From the NCBI RefSeq assembly GCF_014650335.1, contig NZ_BMUT01000001.1, positions 1,187,291 through 1,251,290 of the forward strand: a stretch of DNA of 64,000 bases, written 5' to 3'. The DNA is from Streptomyces hiroshimensis. Its GTDB lineage: Bacteria; Actinomycetota; Actinomycetes; Streptomycetales; Streptomycetaceae. Under the pieces are notes generated by a model. That model made no database searches, had not been told where the DNA came from, and saw only the letters and a program-made list of their open reading frames with translations. Below are positions 1-8,000 of this stretch, in pieces (the stretch's first letter is position 1; the number at the start of each line of letters is the position of its first letter). Both the position numbers and the translations under genes were made by a program.

Positions 1-1
1 C

Positions 2-379
2 TACAAGCCCGGCTGGGAGTTCCCCGGCGGCGTGGTCGAGCCCGGCGAGGCGCCCGCCCGCGCCGGGATGCGCGAGGTGGCCGAGGAGATCGGCATCCAG
101 CTCGCCGAGGTGCCCCGCCTGCTGGTCGTCGACTGGGAACCGCCCAAGCCGCCCGGCTACGGCGGCCTGCGGTTCCTCTTCGACGGAGGGCGGCTGGCCG
201 GGGCCGACGCCCGCCGCCTCCTGCTGCCAGGCTCCGAACTGCGCGGCTGGCGGTTCGTCACCGAAGGCGAGGCGGCCTCCCTGCTGCCGCCCGTGCGGCT
301 GAGCAGACTGCGCTGGGCGCTGCGCGCCCGCGAACAGGGGCGCCCGCTCAACCTCGAGGCGGGCGTCCCTGTGGGGTGA
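2..379 (+). CDS. Nudix hydrolase, 5' end outside the window
   Basis: The gene is cut by the left edge, so the N terminus is missing; about 125 codons remain. Nudix enzymes cleave a nucleoside diphosphate from another moiety with a divalent metal. The whole catalytic box is visible near the start of what is left: GGVVEPGE, seven residues, then REVAEEIGI, matching G-x5-E-x7-R-E-U-x-E-E-x-G-U. The C-terminal part (about residues 70-125) is arginine-rich with no second domain. It converges on the M20 peptidase gene and a strong hairpin lies between them, so it ends its transcript. The substrate cannot be told from the sequence. Confidence 0.85.
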   Translation, partial: YKPGWEFPGGVVEPGEAPARAGMREVAEEIGIQLAEVPRLLVVDWEPPKPPGYGGLRFLFDGGRLAGADARRLLLPGSELRGWRFVTEGEAASLLPPVRLSRLRWALRAREQGRPLNLEAGVPVG

Positions 380-506
380 GCCCGCAGGCGCCAAGGGCCG
401 GGCCGCGGAGCCCGGTTCCCTTCCCGGGACAGGGCTCCTCTCCTGCGGGGTTCGCCCAGGCTGCGGCGCGGTTGGGCACCGCCGGCTCGCCTCGTCGTGG
501 TCCCGC

Positions 507-542
507 GCCGTTGCGGCGGGAGGATGTGCCCGCCGCAACGGC
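507..542. terminator. Bidirectional hairpin between convergent genes
   Basis: A perfect 14-bp inverted repeat (GCCGTTGCGGCGGG and its complement) with an 8-nt loop lies in the 245-bp gap between the converging Nudix and M20 peptidase genes. There is no T-tract, as is usual for Streptomyces terminators. Confidence 0.6.
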
Positions 543-624
543 GAGAATCCGCCGTGGTGAGGAGCCGGCGGAATGCCCGCCTACCCGGAGCCGGCCCCTC
601 CTTCGTGATCCACCCCGGACGGGG

Positions 625-2022
625 CTAGCGCTTGCTCTCCGCGTAGTTGCCCAGGAACAGGGCCTCCGCCAGGGAGAGCCGCTCCAGTTCCTCCGGCGAG
701 ACGCTCTCGTTGACCGCGTGGATCTGCGCCTCGGGCTCGCTCAGCCCGATCAGCAGGATCTCCGCCTCCGGGTACAGCGCGGTCAGGGTGTTGCACAGCG
801 GGATCGAGCCGCCCATGCCGGAGATCTGCATCTCCTGGCCCTCGTAGGCGATGCGCATGGCATCGGCCATCGCCGTGTAGGCCGGGCTGCCGGTGTCCGC
901 GCGGAACGCCTGCCCCTGGCCGATCTGCTCCCACGAGACGCGCGCGCCCCACGGGGCCGCCGCCTTCAGGTGCTCGCCCAGCAGCTTCGTCGCCGCGGCC
1001 GCGTCCGTGCCCGGCGGCACGCGCAGGCTGATCAGCGCGCGGGCGCCCGCGTGGACCGAGGGGGTGGCGCCGATGACGGGCGGGCAGTCGATGCCGAGGA
1101 CGGTGACCGCCGGACGCGCCCACAGCCGGTCGGAGACCGTGCCCGAGCCGATCAGCCCCACGCCGTCGAGGACCTTGGCGTCCTTGCGGAAGTCCTCCTC
1201 CGGGTACTGCATGCCCTCCCAGCTCGCCGCCGCCTCGGCCTCCAGACCGGTGACGGTCGTCGAACCGTCCTCGGCGCGCAGCGAGTCCAGCATGCGGATC
1301 AGCGCCGCCAGGGCGTCGGGCGCCGCGCCGCCGAACTGGCCCGAGTGCAGGTTGCCCTCCAGGGTGTCCACCCGGACGCGGACGAGCGTCATGCCGCGCA
1401 GCGTCGCGGTGGCCGTGGGCAGGCCCACGCGGAAGTTGCCGGCGTCGCCGATGACGATGCTGTCGGCGGCCAGCAGCTCCGGGTGCGCCGTGGCGTAGCG
1501 CTCCAGGCCGCCGGTGCCCTGCTCCTCCGAGCCCTCGACGATCATCTTCACGTTGACCGGCACGCCGCCGTGCTCCCTGAGCGCGCGCAGGGCGGTGAGG
1601 TGCAGGACCACCCCGCCCTTGCAGTCGGCCGCACCGCGCCCGTACCAGCGCCCGTCGCGCTCGGTCAGCTCGAACGGGGGAGAGATCCAGGCGTCCTCGT
1701 CCAGCGGCGGCTGCACGTCGTAGTGCGCGTAGAGCAGCACGGTGGGGGCGCCGGCCGGGCCGGGGAGGAAGCCGTAGACGGACTGGGTGCCGTCGGGGGT
1801 GTCGAGCAGGGCGACGTCCTCGAACCCCTCGGCCCGCAGGGCGTCGGCCACCCAGCCCGCGGCCGCCTCGCACTCGCTCTTGGGGAACTGCGCCTCGTCC
1901 GCCACCGATCGGAATGCCACCAGCTCGGCCAGCTCGGTCCTGGCGCGGGACTGCAGCGAGGCAACGGTGGCCGCCAGCGCGGCCGTGGCCGGCCGGTGCT
2001 GGTGATTCGAGGACGCTTCCAT
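625..2022 (-). CDS. M20 family metallopeptidase (dipeptidase-like)
   Basis: A 465-residue zinc-dependent exopeptidase of the ArgE/DapE/CPG2 fold, probably a cytosolic dipeptidase. Metal-ligand motifs are in the expected order: YAHYDVQP at about 98-105 (H100, D102 positions the first zinc), GRGAADCKGG at about 128-137 (bridging Asp133), and VEGSEEQG at about 162-169 carrying the catalytic base Glu pair. The lid domain follows at about 195-310, and a late IHAVNES near the C terminus supplies the last His. The ATG start is preceded by AAGGAG at good spacing. The same reading frame stays open far upstream, but that extension is antisense to three other genes and is not coding. Divergent from the flavoprotein gene. 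Confidence 0.9.
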   Translation of the reverse strand: MEASSNHQHRPATAALAATVASLQSRARTELAELVAFRSVADEAQFPKSECEAAAGWVADALRAEGFEDVALLDTPDGTQSVYGFLPGPAGAPTVLLYAHYDVQPPLDEDAWISPPFELTERDGRWYGRGAADCKGGVVLHLTALRALREHGGVPVNVKMIVEGSEEQGTGGLERYATAHPELLAADSIVIGDAGNFRVGLPTATATLRGMTLVRVRVDTLEGNLHSGQFGGAAPDALAALIRMLDSLRAEDGSTTVTGLEAEAAASWEGMQYPEEDFRKDAKVLDGVGLIGSGTVSDRLWARPAVTVLGIDCPPVIGATPSVHAGARALISLRVPPGTDAAAATKLLGEHLKAAAPWGARVSWEQIGQGQAFRADTGSPAYTAMADAMRIAYEGQEMQISGMGGSIPLCNTLTALYPEAEILLIGLSEPEAQIHAVNESVSPEELERLSLAEALFLGNYAESKR

Positions 2023-2199
2023 GGAACGCTCCTTGTGGACGCGGCGTTGTATCCGTACGTATGGGCGATTGTGCCGTTCGATCCTCCCACGCCCGCCGCC
2101 CGCTGCGCCCACGGCCTTCCCGTGGCCGCGCCGCGAGGGGCTGGCCGTAGGATGCGGGCGGTAGCCGTAGCCGGTGATCGAGCGGGAGTAGAAGCACAG

Positions 2200-3429
2200 G
2201 TGAGCAGCGACAACGCAGCCGAGGGCGCGGAGCGGGACGCGGGCGGGGGCCCGGAGCCGGTGTGGGACGTCGTGGTGGTGGGCGCAGGGCCCGCCGGGGC
2301 TTCCGCAGCCCACGCGGCCGCCTCCGCGGGCCGCCGGGTACTGCTCCTGGAGAAGGCCGGGCTGCCGCGCTACAAGACGTGCGGCGGCGGCATCATCGGC
2401 CCCTCGCGGGACTCCCTGCCGCCCGGCTTCGAACTGCCCCTGCGCGACCGCGTCCACGCCGTCACCTTCTCCCTCAACGGGAAGCTGACGCGCACGCGCC
2501 GCTCCAAGCGGATGCTGTTCGGCCTCATCAACCGGCCGGAGTTCGACGCCGCCCTGGTCGAGGCCGCCCAGGACGCCGGCGCCGAGGTGCGCACCGGCGT
2601 GACCGTCTCGCGCGTCGAGCAGCACGGCCCGGCCGTGCCCGACCGGCGCACGGTCGCCGTGGTCCTCGCCGACGGTGAGACCGTCCTCGCCCGCGCGGTC
2701 GTCGGGGCCGACGGCAGCGCCGGGCGCATAGGGGCACACGTGGGAGTGAAGCTCTCCCAGGTCGACCTCGGCCTGGAGGCCGAGATTCCGGTGCCCCCGA
2801 CGGTCGCCGAGGACTGGGCCGGGCGCGTGCTCATCGACTGGGGCCCGATCCCCGGCAGTTACGGCTGGGTCTTCCCCAAGGGCGACACCCTCACCGTGGG
2901 CGTGATCGCGGCCCGCGGCGACGGCTCGGCCACCAAGCGGTACCTGGAGGACTTCATCGCCCGTCTCGGCCTCGCGGGCTTCGAGCCGAGCATCTCCTCC
3001 GGCCACCTCACCCGCTGCCGCTCGGACGACTCCCCGCTCTCGCGCGGCCGCGTCATCGTCTGCGGCGACGCCGCAGGCCTCCTGGAGCCGTGGACGCGCG
3101 AGGGCATCTCCTTCGCCCTGCGCTCGGGGCGCCTGGCGGGGGAGTGGGCGGTCCGCATCGGCGAGGCGCAGGATGCGGTCGACGCCCGCCGCCAGGCCCT
3201 CAACTACGCCTTCGCCATCAAGGCCGGGCTGGGCGTGGAGATGGGCGTGGGCCGCCGCATGCTCGCCTTCTACGAGCGCCGCCCCGGCCTGATGCACGCC
3301 GCGCTCACCGGCTTCCGTCCGGCGTGGCACGCCTTCACCAAGATCACCCGGGGTACGACCACGCTCGCGGAGATCGTCCGGACGCACCCGGTGGCCCGGC
3401 GCGTGCTGTCGGCGGCGGACCGCCCGTAG
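2200..3429 (+). CDS. Geranylgeranyl reductase family FAD-dependent oxidoreductase
   Basis: A 409-residue flavoprotein of the geranylgeranyl-reductase/PHBH-like family. Members reduce isoprenoid chains (menaquinone or lipid tails) or hydroxylate aromatics. The N-terminal dinucleotide fold has VVVGAGPAGASAA at about residues 24-36, followed by the family-typical KTCGGGI near 62-68. The second FAD motif GDAAGLLEPWTREGI is at about 289-303. I chose GTG at 2200, preceded by a weak GCGGGAG; the frame is open far upstream but that stretch is antisense to the peptidase gene. Followed by a 363-bp gene-free stretch with a strong hairpin. Exact substrate is inferred only from the family; the neighbouring genes give no pathway clue. 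Confidence 0.87.
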   Translation: MSSDNAAEGAERDAGGGPEPVWDVVVVGAGPAGASAAHAAASAGRRVLLLEKAGLPRYKTCGGGIIGPSRDSLPPGFELPLRDRVHAVTFSLNGKLTRTRRSKRMLFGLINRPEFDAALVEAAQDAGAEVRTGVTVSRVEQHGPAVPDRRTVAVVLADGETVLARAVVGADGSAGRIGAHVGVKLSQVDLGLEAEIPVPPTVAEDWAGRVLIDWGPIPGSYGWVFPKGDTLTVGVIAARGDGSATKRYLEDFIARLGLAGFEPSISSGHLTRCRSDDSPLSRGRVIVCGDAAGLLEPWTREGISFALRSGRLAGEWAVRIGEAQDAVDARRQALNYAFAIKAGLGVEMGVGRRMLAFYERRPGLMHAALTGFRPAWHAFTKITRGTTTLAEIVRTHPVARRVLSAADRP

Positions 3430-3655
3430 CTCCCGGACCGGGCGTGGGCGGTGCCCGGGCAGCACGCATCCGCCGCGGTGGCGCTCAGCCCCCGGCGAGC
3501 TGCCCGGCGCTGCCGGACCGCCCCGAGGGGCTCGTCCTGCACTGCCGGACTCCGCCGCGGCATATGAGTGCCGCTGTGGCGGGAGGAAGAAATGCGTTCC
3601 CCGGGCTCCGGGCGGTGCCGGACCCGCCTCGGGAGCCCGGCCGGTCAGCCGGCGA

Positions 3656-3702
3656 GCGCTGCTCCTTCCGGGCCCCGCCGCGGGGCCCGGAAGGAGCAGC
3701 GC
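3656..3702. terminator. Long perfect hairpin in a gene-free stretch
   Basis: Two 21-nt arms (3656-3676 and 3682-3702) are exactly complementary around a 5-nt loop. This is the main content of the 363-bp stretch (3430-3792) between the flavoprotein and the kinase gene; no convincing reading frame is present there. It probably terminates upstream transcription and insulates the two-component operon. Confidence 0.6.
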
Positions 3703-3779
3703 CAGGCGCCGGCCCCCTACTCCCGGTGGAGTAGACGCGCCCACCGCGCCGGGCTGACGCGGCGGGCGCCGCCGCCGAC

Positions 3780-3785
3780 TAGCTT
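3780..3785 (+). promoter_or_regulatory. Candidate -10 element for a leaderless kinase transcript
   Basis: TAGCTT fits TANNNT and ends 7 nt before the ATG at 3793, where no Shine-Dalgarno is visible. That spacing is what a leaderless Streptomyces mRNA would show. The -35 is weak (CTGACG about 20 nt upstream). Confidence 0.35.
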
Positions 3786-3792
3786 TGCCCGT

Positions 3793-5037
3793 ATGGGCAG
3801 CGAGAGACGGGCGCCGTGGGCGCGGGAGCGCGGCGGCGCCGAGCCGCCGTGGGAGCGGTGGCTCGCCCGCCCGGCGGGCCGCCTGCCCTGGGCCTCCACC
3901 CTCGCCGTCGCCGCCCTCCAGCAGGTCGGCAGCCACTACGCCGCGCTCAACCAGCCCGACCGGGTGCCCCTGGACTCCTTCGCCCGGGTGCTGCTCGCGG
4001 CCGGCCCCGCCTTTCTGCTCCTGCGCCACCGCCATCCCTCCCTCGCCGTCTTCGGCACCTGCTTCGTCACCGCGCTCTACCTCGGCGGCGGCTACCCCTA
4101 CGGCCCGGTGTTCGCCAGCGTCGGCATCAGCTGCTTCACGGCGGTCGTCGCGGGGCACCGCCGCGCCGTCTGGTGCGCCGTCGGCCTGCTGTGGGCCGGG
4201 CACCTCCTCATCGCCCACTGGCTCTACCGGTGGCTGCCGCCCGGCGGCGACGGGCCGGCTCCCTGGGGCGAGGAGTGGGCGCCCGCGGCCTGGGCCGTCG
4301 CCGTCGTCGTCGCGGCCGAGCTCCTGCGCGTGCGGCGCGAGCAGTGGGCGCACGCCCGGGCCGAGCGCGCCGCGGCGGAGCGCCGCCGTGCGGACGAGGA
4401 GCGGCTGCGCATCGCGCGCGAGCTGCACGACGTGCTCGCGCACAGCATTTCCGTCATCAACGTCCAGGCCGGGGTGGGGCTCGCCCTCATCGACAGCCAT
4501 CCGGAGCAGGCCCGGGCCGCCCTCACTACCATCAAGGCCGCCAGCAAGGAGGCGCTCGGCGAGGTGCGCCAGGTGCTCGACACCCTGCGCACCCCCGGCG
4601 ACGCGCCCCGCTCCCCGGCCCCGGGGCTCGACCGGCTGCAGGAGCTCATCCGGCAGGCGGCCGTGGCCGGACTGGACGTGCAGGTCACGACCGAGGGCCC
4701 GCGGACGGACCTGCCGCCCGGCGCCGACCTCGCGGCCTTCCGCATCGTCCAGGAAGCCCTCACCAACATCGTCCGGCACTCCGGCTCCCGCACGGCCGAG
4801 GTCCTGCTGCACTACGGGACCGGCGCCCTCGAAGTGACCGTCGACGACGAAGGGCCCGCCCTTGCGGGTACGGTCACCGGCGGGGGGAACGGCCTGCTCG
4901 GCATGCGCGAGCGCGCCGCGGCCCTGGGCGGCACCGCCGAGGCGGGCCCCCGGCCGGGCGGAGGCTTTCGCGTACGGGCCCGGCTGCCCCTCACTTCCTC
5001 GCGCAAGGAGACGCCGCGGCGGAGTGGCGATGGGTGA
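3793..5037 (+). CDS. DesK/NarX-type sensor histidine kinase
   Basis: A 414-residue membrane sensor kinase. Four to five hydrophobic segments occupy about residues 33-178. A basic coiled region (about 178-202) leads into the HisKA_3 dimerisation domain, ARELHDVLAHS, with phosphoacceptor His212. The HATPase domain at about 300-405 has an N box (EALTNIVRHSG) and a glycine-rich GGGNGLLGMRERAAALGG segment. It autophosphorylates on His and passes the phosphate to the response regulator encoded directly downstream (10-bp gap). No extracytoplasmic ligand domain is present, so the signal is probably sensed in or at the membrane. The ATG start fits a leaderless transcript. Confidence 0.9.
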   Translation: MGSERRAPWARERGGAEPPWERWLARPAGRLPWASTLAVAALQQVGSHYAALNQPDRVPLDSFARVLLAAGPAFLLLRHRHPSLAVFGTCFVTALYLGGGYPYGPVFASVGISCFTAVVAGHRRAVWCAVGLLWAGHLLIAHWLYRWLPPGGDGPAPWGEEWAPAAWAVAVVVAAELLRVRREQWAHARAERAAAERRRADEERLRIARELHDVLAHSISVINVQAGVGLALIDSHPEQARAALTTIKAASKEALGEVRQVLDTLRTPGDAPRSPAPGLDRLQELIRQAAVAGLDVQVTTEGPRTDLPPGADLAAFRIVQEALTNIVRHSGSRTAEVLLHYGTGALEVTVDDEGPALAGTVTGGGNGLLGMRERAAALGGTAEAGPRPGGGFRVRARLPLTSSRKETPRRSGDG

Positions 5038-5047
5038 AGGAGAGGCC

Positions 5048-5719
5048 GTGACCGAGATCCGTGTGGTGCTCGCGGACGACCAGTTGCTCGTCCGCGCGGG
5101 CTTCCGCGCCCTGCTGGACGCCCAGCCCGACATCGCCGTCGTCGGCGAGGCCGCCGACGGTGAGCAGGCCCTCGCCCTCGTCCGTGAACTGCGGCCCCAC
5201 ACCGTCCTCATGGACATCCGGATGCCGGTCCTCGACGGCCTCGCCGCCACCCGGCGGATCACCGGGGACCCGGCGCTGGCGGACGTGAGGGTCATCATGC
5301 TCACCACCTTCGAACTGGACGAGTACGTCTTCGAGGCCATCCGCTCCGGTGCCTCGGGGTTCCTGGTCAAGGACACCGAGCCGGAGGAACTGCTGCGTGC
5401 GGTACGGGCCGTGGTGCACGGGGACGCCCTGCTCTCGCCGGGCGTGACCCGCCGCCTCATCGCCGAATTCGCCGCGCGCTCCAAGGAGCCCGCGGAGGCG
5501 GCGGGCCTCGCGGAGCTGACGGAGCGTGAGCGCGAGGTGATGACGCTGGTCGGCATGGGCCTGTCCAACGAGGAGATCGCGCGGAGGCTCGTCGTCAGCC
5601 CGCTGACCGCCAAGACCCACGTCAGCCGCGCCATGGTCAAGCTGGGTGCCCGCGACCGGGCCCAGCTCGTCGTCCTCGCCTACGAGAGCGGGCTCGTCCG
5701 GCCCGGCTGGCTGGGCTGA
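5048..5719 (+). CDS. NarL/FixJ-type response regulator
   Basis: A 223-residue partner of the upstream kinase. The receiver domain (about 1-120) has the acidic pair D10/D11, phosphoacceptor Asp56 in VLMDIRMP, and a conserved Lys in FLVKD. The LuxR-type HTH (about 155-215) reads LTEREREVMTLVGMG then SNEEIARRLVVSPLTAKTH, typical of the family. GTG at 5048 has GAAGGAG 5 nt upstream. An in-frame ATG at 5030 overlaps the kinase stop and would add six residues but has no better ribosome site. The pair is very likely one operon; the regulon is unknown. Confidence 0.92.
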   Translation: MTEIRVVLADDQLLVRAGFRALLDAQPDIAVVGEAADGEQALALVRELRPHTVLMDIRMPVLDGLAATRRITGDPALADVRVIMLTTFELDEYVFEAIRSGASGFLVKDTEPEELLRAVRAVVHGDALLSPGVTRRLIAEFAARSKEPAEAAGLAELTEREREVMTLVGMGLSNEEIARRLVVSPLTAKTHVSRAMVKLGARDRAQLVVLAYESGLVRPGWLG

Positions 5720-5765
5720 CTCCGCTCCCGCCCCCCCTGCTTGCGCACCTGTACAGCGGGCCTCT

Positions 5766-5803
5766 TCAGAAGAGGGCCTCCGGGTCAGAAGAGGGCCTCC
5801 GGG
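5766..5803. repeat. 19-bp exact tandem duplication at a gene's 3' end
   Basis: Two exact head-to-tail copies of a 19-bp unit beginning TCAGAAGAGGGCC. The second copy contains the stop codon and last codons of the DUF2797 gene on the minus strand, so the duplication added a spare copy of the C-terminal coding sequence just beyond the stop. The first copy can also pair with the preceding GGCCTCTTC as a small terminator stem between the converging genes. Confidence 0.6.
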
Positions 5804-6684
5804 CCGGGGGCGTCCGGCGGCCGTATGTGCACCTCCGCGGTCGTCTCCGCCCCCGGTGCGGCTGCCGTGAGCGCCCACCCGGCGAGCTGCCGTGCGTCCA
5901 CCAGCAGTTGCCGTCCGTCCGCCGCATCCAGGTACAGGTCGGGCCCGGCCACCGCGGCGACGCCGCCCGATATCGTGCGCCCGGGCGCGAGCACGACCGT
6001 CCCGCAGCCCGGCCGCAGCCGGTCGAGGTGGAAGAGCGCGTCGTGGTGCACGGGAGCGAAGGGCAGCACGGTCAGGGACTCCGGCAGCGTGCCGAGCGCG
6101 CACGCCCGGGCGTGCAGGCCTGCCAGCTCGGCCGTCCGCAACTCCCGGGCGGGCGCCGGGCACCGGGCCGCCCGCTTGGCGGCGTAGGGGATGCGGTCGG
6201 GGACCGAGAGCGCCGCACCGAGCACCGCCTCCGCACGGCGGGCCGCCATCAGCGGCCCACGCCCCAGCAGCGCGTAGGACAGCGCGCCCTGTTCGAGCAG
6301 GCGCACCCCTTCGCGCTCGGCCGCGGTGATGCCGACCTTGACCGCTCCGGGCACCGACCACGCCAGGTACACGTCGTAGGGGCGGGGGTCGTCGAGGGCG
6401 GTGTCGGCGGCCACCGAGTGCGAGCGGTCCAGCCGGGCGCACTCCGCGCACTGCGCCGAGACCGCGGGTGCCGCCACCTCCGCGCCCACCGGGCACGGTG
6501 TGCGCCGGCCGCCCCTGCGGACCCCCACGCACCGCCGTGCCGCACCCGTCGTGAAGGCGATCGGACGGCCCGCGGGCAGCGGAGTGCTGCGCTCGCCGTG
6601 CACGGGGTGCAGCCAGGCCAGCGACGGCCCGTCCGCCGCCCAGCGCAGCCCGCCGCACCGCCAGTCCCCCTGCTCGGTGCTCAT
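5785..6684 (-). CDS. DUF2797 family protein
   Basis: A 299-residue protein resembling the DUF2797 family common in actinobacteria. Function is not established. A Cys pair at CPVGAEV and another at CAECARL (with further Cys upstream) suggest a structural zinc site in the first third. The central part, beginning DVYLAWSVPGAVKVGI, resembles a GIY-YIG-like fold segment (inference), followed by conserved basic and acidic positions. The start is ATG at 6684, which has AAGGGG upstream; a longer frame to 6735 lacks a ribosome site. It converges on the response regulator and is followed by a 19-bp tandem duplication. Confidence 0.72.
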   Translation of the reverse strand: MSTEQGDWRCGGLRWAADGPSLAWLHPVHGERSTPLPAGRPIAFTTGAARRCVGVRRGGRRTPCPVGAEVAAPAVSAQCAECARLDRSHSVAADTALDDPRPYDVYLAWSVPGAVKVGITAAEREGVRLLEQGALSYALLGRGPLMAARRAEAVLGAALSVPDRIPYAAKRAARCPAPARELRTAELAGLHARACALGTLPESLTVLPFAPVHHDALFHLDRLRPGCGTVVLAPGRTISGGVAAVAGPDLYLDAADGRQLLVDARQLAGWALTAAAPGAETTAEVHIRPPDAPGPEALF

Positions 6685-6762
6685 GGCCCACCCCTTCCGT
6701 CCACGCCTTCGGATTGTGTCAGCCCCCACTGACAACGCCGCCCGCAGGCGGGCTGATCGGCC

Positions 6763-7983
6763 TCAGCGGGCCCCGGCGACCTGGCGGCGGGTGGCGTAGG
6801 CGACCGCCGCCGCCACGGCTGCAAGGCCCGCGACGGTGGTCAGGGCCGTGGGCAGGGACGATCCGTCGGCGACGAGGCCGATGACCGGCGGGCCGAGCAG
6901 CATTCCGCCGTAGCCGAAGGTGGAGGCCGCGGCCACACCGCCCGGGCCGCCCAGCTCCCCGGCCCGTCCGACCGCGACGGGGAAGATGTTGGCCAGCCCC
7001 AGGCCCGTGACGGCGAATCCCGCGAGCGCGGCCCAGACCGTGGGCGCCAGCGATCCGAGCAGCATGCCGGCGGCGGCCGCGGCGCCGCCCGCGACGAGCG
7101 TCGTCGTCTGGCCGAGGCGTTCGAGCAGCACGGTGCCGCTCAGGCGGCCCAGGGTCATGGCGAGCGCGAAGACGGAGTAGCCGGCGGCGGCGACGCCCGC
7201 GCGGGCCCCGAGGTCCTGCTGGAGGTGCAGCGCGCCCCAGTCCGCGAGCGCTCCCTCGCCGTAGGCCGTGCACAGGGCGATCACGCCGAAGAGGGCGACC
7301 GTCCGCCTCCCGCGGCCGGAGGGTGCGCCGTCCGCCGCCGTGACGGTCCGGGCCGGTTCGGTCCTCGGCGCCGGGTGCGCCAGCAGGGTGCGCCCTGCGA
7401 CTGCGGTCGCGGCGAGCCCGATCAGGGTCAGGAGCAGCAGGTGGCGGGTGGGGGAGAGGTGTCCGGCGACGAGGCCGCCCAGGCCCGCGCCCAGCATCCC
7501 GCCGAGGCTGAACGCGGCGTGGAAGCTCGGCATCACGGGCCTGCGGAGCGCGGCGACGAGGTCGACGGCCGCGCTGTTCATGGCGACGTTGATGCCTCCG
7601 TAGGCGGCACCGAAGACGAGCAGGACCAGGCCGAGGGCCGGTGCGGAATGGGTCAGGGGCGGCAGCGCGATCCCCGCGGACATCAGCACGGCGGCGGCGA
7701 CGGTCACCTGGTGGCTCCCGAACCGGCGGCACAGCCGTCCGGTGAGCATCATGGTGGCCACGGCGCCCGCCGACACGCCGAGGAGGGCCAGGCCGAGGGC
7801 GCCCGCGGACGCCCCGGTCTGCTCCTTGATCGCGGGGATGCGGACCACCCAGCCGGCGAAGAGGAAGCCGTCGAGGGCGAAGAAGAGGGTGATGGCGATG
7901 CGGAGGCGGCGGAGGGCGGGTGCGGCCGGAGCCGGGCGCTGTTCGCCCAGAAGGGCCGTCCGTATTTTGTTTAGCGTCGGCAC
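6763..7983 (-). CDS. MFS transporter
   Basis: A 406-residue polytopic protein with about 12 hydrophobic segments in two halves separated by a charged loop near residues 195-220. It resembles small DHA/FucP-like major facilitator exporters. Loop 2-3 carries GRLCRRFGSHQ, a relaxed form of the MFS signature. The GTG at 7983 is chosen because a TATTCT element lies 6 nt upstream, consistent with a leaderless transcript, and because the longer frame to 8022 would overlap the divergent ROK gene. Its promoter region is shared with that regulator, which is the likely controller. The cargo cannot be told. Confidence 0.83.
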   Translation of the reverse strand: MPTLNKIRTALLGEQRPAPAAPALRRLRIAITLFFALDGFLFAGWVVRIPAIKEQTGASAGALGLALLGVSAGAVATMMLTGRLCRRFGSHQVTVAAAVLMSAGIALPPLTHSAPALGLVLLVFGAAYGGINVAMNSAAVDLVAALRRPVMPSFHAAFSLGGMLGAGLGGLVAGHLSPTRHLLLLTLIGLAATAVAGRTLLAHPAPRTEPARTVTAADGAPSGRGRRTVALFGVIALCTAYGEGALADWGALHLQQDLGARAGVAAAGYSVFALAMTLGRLSGTVLLERLGQTTTLVAGGAAAAAGMLLGSLAPTVWAALAGFAVTGLGLANIFPVAVGRAGELGGPGGVAAASTFGYGGMLLGPPVIGLVADGSSLPTALTTVAGLAAVAAAVAYATRRQVAGAR

Positions 7984-8000
7984 AAAGTCAGAATAGGGGT
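7984..8000. promoter_or_regulatory. Compact divergent promoter region (MFS / ROK)
   Basis: Only 17 bp separate the two chosen starts. On the minus strand TATTCT (7990-7995) sits 6 nt before the MFS GTG, a leaderless arrangement. The ROK gene start at 8001 is preceded by AGGGG, so each gene's control signals lie inside or beside the other's coding start. Binding by the ROK protein here would affect both genes. Confidence 0.35.

Noticed and set aside
2023..5640. Very long minus-strand open frame continuing upstream of the M20 peptidase
   Set aside because: It runs antisense to the flavoprotein, kinase and response-regulator genes and has low-complexity Arg/Gly/Ala composition; it is a high-GC shadow.
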